The notes under the pieces: model-generated
Told to the model about the DNA's origin: nothing
The model's input: only the letters and a program-made list of their open reading frames with translations
The model's database searches: none
DNA from: Streptomyces sp. NRRL S-337
GTDB taxonomy: Bacteria > Actinomycetota > Actinomycetes > Streptomycetales > Streptomycetaceae
Assembly (NCBI RefSeq): GCF_000720175.1
Contig: NZ_JOIX01000058.1
Coordinates: forward strand, 1-45,547
DNA length: 45,547 nt
Direction: 5' to 3'
Translations under genes and position numbers: made by a program
In this document: positions 41,407 to 45,547 of the stretch, in pieces
Layout: each line of letters begins with the position of its first letter
Position numbering within the stretch: position 1 is the first letter of the stretch

Positions 41407-42982
41407 GGGTGCCTCCAGGGGCGGCGTCGGGGGTGCCGGCGGGGCGAGCGGGGGCCTCGGTGGGGCGGCCGGGGGCCTCGGCGCGGCGGGTGGTGCTGCC
41501 GCGCCAGGCCGCGGTGCCGCGCCAGCCGGCCCCGCGGGCCAGGTCGCGCCAGCGCAGGAAGTCCTCGTACAGCGCGGCGTAGAACTCCGCGCGCTCCGGC
41601 TCGGGCTCCCAACTCCGTTGCATCCGTACGTACTTGGCGGCGGCGCTGTGCATGCTGGTCTCGGCGCCGGTGCGGACCAGACCGGTGAGGAAGGCGCCCT
41701 TGGCGCCGAGTTCGGTGTCGCCGGAGCGGGCGGTGGGCACGCCGGTGGCGTCGGCGATCAGGGCGCACCAGGCGTCGCTGTTGGCGCCGCCGCCGCACAG
41801 CCGCAGTTCCCGGACGTCGGTGCGGGCGGCGGCGAGCGAGTCCCGCAGGACCAGCGAGAGCCCGTCGAAGACCGCGCGGGCCAGGTCGGCGGGGGTGTGT
41901 TCCAGGGACAGGCCCCAGAACGAGCCGCGGGCGCCCGGGTCGAGGAACGGGGCGCGCTCGCCCGCCGGGGACAGGTAGGGCAGGAACATCAGCCCGCGCG
42001 CCCCCGGCTGCGACTCGAAGGCGAGCTGGGCCAGTTCCGGCGGGCCCGGCAGGTGCAGCAGCCGGGCCGCCCAGCCGAGGACCTCGGCGCCGTTGAGGGT
42101 GGGGAAGGCGCGCAGCACCCGTTCCCGGCCGCGGTAGGCGATGTGGATGCCGGACGGCTCTCCGGTGGTGTCGATCCCGGTGGTGACGATCTCGGTGCAC
42201 AGGGTCGTGCCGAGGATGCTGCAGGCCTGGCCGGGGTTGACCACGCCGACCCCGCGGGCGGTGGCGGCGATGTCGTACGGCGCCATCACGACCGGGAGGC
42301 CGGCCGGCAGCCCGAGTTCGTCCGCGGCCGTGGTGGTGAGTTCGGCGATCCGCCGGTCCTCGGCCAGGACGGTGGGCAGCAGCCGCTCGTACGCGCCGAG
42401 GCCGAACAGGTCGATGATCTGCGGGTCGTAGGTGCCGGTGGCGTGGTCGAGGAAGGGGGCGGAGGCGTCGGACTCGTCGCTGGCGCGGACTCCGGTGAAG
42501 CGGAGGAAGAGCCAGCCGGCGGCGGTGAGCGAGGTGGCCGAGCGGGCGAGGCGGTCCGGGTCGTGGGCGGCCAGCCAGCTGAAGATCGCGTTGGGCATGC
42601 CCGCGCAGGTCAGCGAGCCGTTGCGGCGGAACGCGGCCTCCAGGACGCCGTCGTGCTGCCAGGCGGTGAGGTGGTCCCCGGCGCGGCCGTCGGACCACAG
42701 GATCGCGGGTCCGGTGGGGCGGCCGCGGTCGTCGACGAGCCAGGCGCCGTCGCCCTGCGCGGTGAAGGACACCAGCCACACCGGGTCGGCCAGGCCGTCC
42801 AGCACGGTGCGGACGGTGTCGACGACCGCGCTCCAGACGCCGTCCATGTCCTGTTCGGCCCAGCCCGGGTGCGGGCGGAGGACCTCGGTGGCGCGGCGGG
42901 CGACGGCGATCTCGGTGCCCTGGTCGTCGAAGACCACGGACTTGATCACCGTGGTCCCGACGTCGATGGTCAGTACGGACAT
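41399..42982 (-). CDS. FGGY-family carbohydrate kinase (first of pair) with disordered tail
   Basis: 527 aa. The start MSVLTIDVGTTVIKSVVFDD and SFTAQGDGAWLVDDRGRP, AILWSDGRAGDHL are FGGY landmarks. The catalytic Asp is in VVMAPYDIAATARGVG, then CSILGTTLCTEIV, and LRLCGGGANSDAWC is the nucleotide loop. The kinase fold seems to end near residue 480. The last 40-odd residues are Ala/Pro/Gly/Arg-rich and look disordered (RRAEAPGRPTEAPARPAGTP near the end). Overall it recalls erythritol- and xylulose-type kinases, but the substrate is unassigned. It starts 13 bases after the permease gene, with AGGGACG ahead of its ATG, and its last codons overlap the next kinase gene. Confidence 0.9.
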   Translation of the reverse strand: MSVLTIDVGTTVIKSVVFDDQGTEIAVARRATEVLRPHPGWAEQDMDGVWSAVVDTVRTVLDGLADPVWLVSFTAQGDGAWLVDDRGRPTGPAILWSDGRAGDHLTAWQHDGVLEAAFRRNGSLTCAGMPNAIFSWLAAHDPDRLARSATSLTAAGWLFLRFTGVRASDESDASAPFLDHATGTYDPQIIDLFGLGAYERLLPTVLAEDRRIAELTTTAADELGLPAGLPVVMAPYDIAATARGVGVVNPGQACSILGTTLCTEIVTTGIDTTGEPSGIHIAYRGRERVLRAFPTLNGAEVLGWAARLLHLPGPPELAQLAFESQPGARGLMFLPYLSPAGERAPFLDPGARGSFWGLSLEHTPADLARAVFDGLSLVLRDSLAAARTDVRELRLCGGGANSDAWCALIADATGVPTARSGDTELGAKGAFLTGLVRTGAETSMHSAAAKYVRMQRSWEPEPERAEFYAALYEDFLRWRDLARGAGWRGTAAWRGSTTRRAEAPGRPTEAPARPAGTPDAAPGGTLV

Positions 42983-42995
42983 CAGTGCGTCCCTC

Positions 42996-44300
42996 TCATG
43001 CCGGGGCCGAGGCGGCGGCGGGCTCGGGGCCCCGCCGTGCGGCGTCCGCGGTACCCGGCTCGTCCGGCAGCTTCAGGAAGTGGGCCAGTGCCCAGCTCAC
43101 CGCGTACATCCCCGCGAAGATCCAGACCACCCCTTCGACGCCGAGCGGGCCGACGAAGAGCGCGACGACCGCGGGGCCGACGAAGGTGCTGGCGCCCGCG
43201 CCGAGGTTCAGGGCGGCCAGTGCCTGGCCCTGGTGCCGCGGCTCCAGAGTGGGCACCAGCGCCGAAAGCGGTACATAACCCGCCAGCGTAGCGCCGTAGA
43301 ACGCGGCGACCAGGAGTGCCATCGAGAAGTTCGCGCCGGCGGCGTGCGGGACGTAGAAGAGCAGCAGGGTGCTGAGCGTGCAGCCGGCGCCGCCGAACCA
43401 GGCGATGGTGCGGCGCCAGCCGAAGCGGTCCCCGACCACACCGAACAGCAGGTTGGCGAAGATGTTGGTGGCGAACATCGCGCTGAGCAGGTGCAGCCAC
43501 TGGGTGAGGGTGAAGCCGACGGTCCGGGTGAAGTGGATCGGCAGGATCACGAAGAAGCCGAACTGGGACGCGGTGTTGATGACCCGGACGACCGAGCCGA
43601 CCCCGACCCGGGGGTTGCGCCACAGGATCGTGACGCTGCCGACGAGGGTGGCCACCGGTCCCTGGCCGTCGCCGTCCCCGCGCGGCCGTCTGCCGCCGTG
43701 GTCGTCCCGGACCAGCAGCAGTGCGATCAGTCCGCCCGCGGCGACCAGCACGAGTGCGGCCCACAGCGTGGCGTAGGCGCCGATGTGCGGGATGAGGCCG
43801 CTGGCGACGAGCGAGCCGAGGGTGGGCAGCCCGCCGGTGAAGGCGAACCAGAACCAGCCCATGGCGGTGCCGAGCCGGGCCCGCGGCGCCACCCCGGCGA
43901 TCCAGACCAGGAAGCCGTACGCGAACAGCGGATAGCCCAGGCCGCGCAGGCCGTAGCCGAGCATCATCAGCGGATAGCTGCCCAGCGGAATGGCGACGGT
44001 GAGGAAGAGGAGTTGGAAGACGCCCCAGATGCCCAGGCCGGCCCACATCACACGGCGCGGCCCCCACAGGTCGGAGAGCACTCCGGAGAGCCAGGCGGCG
44101 ATGCCGGCCGCGATCCCGTAGACGGTGAACAGCAGGGCCACCCGGGACTCGGAGAGGTGCTGGTCCAGGAGGTACGGCGAGAGGTACCCGGACTCGACCC
44201 CGTCTCCGATCATGAAGAGCAGCAGTCCGAGATAGCCCCAGGCGAGGGTCGGCGGAATGCCCAGGCGGGTGATCAGTGAACGCGGCGGAGAGTTCGTCAT
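42996..44300 (-). CDS. MFS polyol permease, RbtT/DalT/CsbX-like
   Basis: 434 aa, twelve membrane helices. The start WGYLGLLLFMIGDGVESGYLS and the middle segment VVRVINTASQFGFFVILPIH match, from memory, the ribitol and D-arabitol transporters RbtT and DalT closely. AWLSGVLSDLWGPRRVMW is the loop 2-3 motif. The C-terminus is a short disordered Pro/Ala/Arg tail. It should import a polyol or related sugar by proton symport. ATG 44300 has AGGGAGA upstream. It is the first gene of the minus-strand operon and divergent from the DeoR-type regulator. Confidence 0.92.
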   Translation of the reverse strand: MTNSPPRSLITRLGIPPTLAWGYLGLLLFMIGDGVESGYLSPYLLDQHLSESRVALLFTVYGIAAGIAAWLSGVLSDLWGPRRVMWAGLGIWGVFQLLFLTVAIPLGSYPLMMLGYGLRGLGYPLFAYGFLVWIAGVAPRARLGTAMGWFWFAFTGGLPTLGSLVASGLIPHIGAYATLWAALVLVAAGGLIALLLVRDDHGGRRPRGDGDGQGPVATLVGSVTILWRNPRVGVGSVVRVINTASQFGFFVILPIHFTRTVGFTLTQWLHLLSAMFATNIFANLLFGVVGDRFGWRRTIAWFGGAGCTLSTLLLFYVPHAAGANFSMALLVAAFYGATLAGYVPLSALVPTLEPRHQGQALAALNLGAGASTFVGPAVVALFVGPLGVEGVVWIFAGMYAVSWALAHFLKLPDEPGTADAARRGPEPAAASAPA

Positions 44301-44484
44301 CGGAAGTCTCCCTTTCTGCGGCGGCTGCGGCGGCTCAGCAGGGCGAAGGGGGGTGGACGCAGCGATGGAACCGCCGTGCGGAAAGTGCCGTCAATGGCCG
44401 CCGGAATCTTCGCATCACCGCTCCGACCAGCCGTGTTGCGTCCTTGCGGAACCGCATGTGGACACCGTGCCGGGCGGGCGCGCA

Positions 44485-44502
44485 GTGTGAAATCCGTGCG
44501 AA
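44485..44502. promoter_or_regulatory. direct-repeat operator candidate for the DeoR-type regulator
   Basis: GTGTGAA (44485-44491) and GTGCGAA (44496-44502) are direct repeats with an 11-base period, about one helix turn. They lie in the 268-base divergent region between the permease and regulator genes; DeoR-family proteins often bind such repeats. Confidence 0.4.
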
Positions 44503-44568
44503 CATAACGCGGCGAATTCACCCGGCGGATGCCCGCGGGGACGCCGCCGGCACGGAGGGAGCGGAGCC

Positions 44569-45351
44569 ATGGACCGGGTCGAGGCCCAGGAGGAGCGGCG
44601 CCGCCGGATGCGCGAGACCGTCATCGCCCGCGGTTTCGTGCGCACCGCGGACCTGGCCGAGGAGTACGGCATCAGCCTGATGACCGCGCACCGCGATCTG
44701 GACGCGCTGCAGGCGCAGGGCTGGCTGCGCAAGGTCCGCGGCGGGGCGACCGGGCTGCCGTCCGCGCAGTTCCACGGCAGCGTCGCCGAGCGGATGGCGA
44801 CCATGGCGCACACCAAGCAGCAGCTGGCGCGGGCCGCCGCGACGCTGCTGGTGCCCGGCCAGACGGTGCTGCTCGACGACAGCACGACCTGTCTGCTGCT
44901 GGCCCACCAGGTCGCCGAGCACACCCCGCTGACCGTGATCACCAACTCCCTGCCGGCCATCACCACCCTGGCCAAGGAGCCCGGGATCTCCCTGATCACC
45001 CTGGGCGGCGCCTACTTCCCCGCCTACGACGCGTTCATGGGCCCGTACACCGCCGACGCGGTACGGGCCTTCCGCGCCGATGTGCTCTTCCTGTCGACCA
45101 CGGCGGTCACCAACGGCCGCTGCTACCACACCTCACCGGAGACCGTGCAGGTCAAGCGCGCCATGATGGAGAGCGCGGGCCGCCGCATCCTGGTCGCCGA
45201 CCACACCAAGTTCGCCAAGGGCGGCCTGTACGCCCTCGCCCCGCTGACCGACTTCGACCTCCTGATCGTCGACGACGGCCTACCGGCGGACGAGATCCGC
45301 CGGGTCCGGGCGGCGGGCACGGAGGTGATGGTGGTGGAGGGGAGGGGGTAG
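44569..45351 (+). CDS. DeoR/GlpR-family transcriptional regulator
   Basis: 260 aa. The N-terminal helix-turn-helix is TADLAEEYGISLMTAHRDLD followed by ALQAQGWLRKVRGGATGLPS; the recognition helix reads TAHRDL where most family members have TIRRDL. The C-terminal sensor domain has LLDDSTTCLLLAHQV, ITNSLPAITTLA, LGGAYFPAYDAFMGP and ILVADHTKFAKGGL, the usual sugar-phosphate-binding fold. ATG 44569 follows GGAGGGAGCGGAG. Its divergent position makes it the probable repressor of the permease-kinase operon, released by a phosphorylated intermediate. Confidence 0.94.
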   Translation: MDRVEAQEERRRRMRETVIARGFVRTADLAEEYGISLMTAHRDLDALQAQGWLRKVRGGATGLPSAQFHGSVAERMATMAHTKQQLARAAATLLVPGQTVLLDDSTTCLLLAHQVAEHTPLTVITNSLPAITTLAKEPGISLITLGGAYFPAYDAFMGPYTADAVRAFRADVLFLSTTAVTNGRCYHTSPETVQVKRAMMESAGRRILVADHTKFAKGGLYALAPLTDFDLLIVDDGLPADEIRRVRAAGTEVMVVEGRG

Positions 45352-45451
45352 GGGATTGCCTCCCTCAACCCGGGAATACCTCCCCAACTCCCCGCGTTGT
45401 AGGCACAGCAGGGGGCTCGCGTATCCCCTACGGGATCTGTTCGACCGACCC

Positions 45452-45547
45452 CTAGTACTGCAACCGCATGTGGTGTGACCGTGTGGGCTGGGGCTCGTTG
45501 GTGTGACTGTGTGAGAAGTCGCTGACGGTTGAGCAGATCGATTCGTG
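45452..45547. mobile_element. possible left end of an insertion sequence
   Basis: After an intergenic stretch, CTAG (45452-45455) is followed by TACTGCAACCGCATGTGG, a sequence I associate with ends of Streptomyces insertion elements of the type that duplicate CTAG-like targets. TGGTGTGAC(C/T)GTGTG occurs twice, at 45471 and 45499, 28 bases apart, as transposase-binding repeats might. The window ends before any transposase gene, so this is tentative. Confidence 0.3.

Overview
The window is about 45.5 kb of very GC-rich DNA with strong third-position G/C bias, GTG and TTG starts, purine-rich ribosome binding sites and families typical of the genus (conservon-type GTPase, roadblock protein, DUF6397, PPOX/F420 oxidoreductase, LysX, ROK regulators, family 2B encapsulins). 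It is almost certainly a Streptomyces chromosome or that of a very close relative. I see no rRNA, tRNA, CRISPR array or replication origin. One possible insertion-sequence edge lies at the extreme right end.

Layout. 1-11.9 kb is a mixed housekeeping/regulatory stretch: a membrane metal-dependent hydrolase, a Ski2-like helicase with DUF3516, acyl-CoA thioesterase II, a DUF6397 protein, a roadblock protein and a CvnD-like GTPase split by a PPOX-class oxidoreductase, an NCS1 permease coupled to a methyltransferase, an MpaB-type oxygenase and two proteins of unknown function. 12-16.5 kb holds a translationally coupled SNF2 helicase and SWIM zinc-finger protein. 16.7-20.7 kb holds a LacZ-type beta-galactosidase and a homocysteine S-methyltransferase whose promoter looks like the DNA-damage (PafBC/RecA-NDp) type.

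20.8-30 kb is the most interesting part. A septum-formation-domain membrane protein and an acetyl xylan esterase are followed by a complete xylose module: xylA divergent from xylB, then a ROK (XylR-like) regulator. Directly downstream lie two tandem, non-identical family 2B encapsulin shell genes, each with a cyclic-nucleotide-binding-like domain inserted in an HK97-type fold. No terpene cyclase, the known family 2B cargo type, is present. The gene order therefore suggests a two-component protein nanocompartment tied to pentose metabolism, with xylulokinase the obvious cargo candidate. This is inference from context, because no cargo-loading extension is visible in XylB.

30-34.7 kb carries a secreted amidase, a secreted phosphodiester glycosidase-type protein, a NarK-type transporter coupled to a tiny membrane protein, and what looks like the stub of an L,D-transpeptidase lipoprotein. 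34.8-38.1 kb is LysX (lysylphosphatidylglycerol synthase fused to lysyl-tRNA synthetase), followed by a perfect hairpin. 38.1-45.4 kb is a probable polyol/sugar catabolic locus: a divergent DeoR-type regulator, an RbtT/DalT-like polyol permease, two different FGGY kinases, a histidine phosphatase and a 2-hydroxyacid dehydrogenase, with most genes nearly touching or overlapping. No polyol dehydrogenase is visible, so the substrate and pathway are open.
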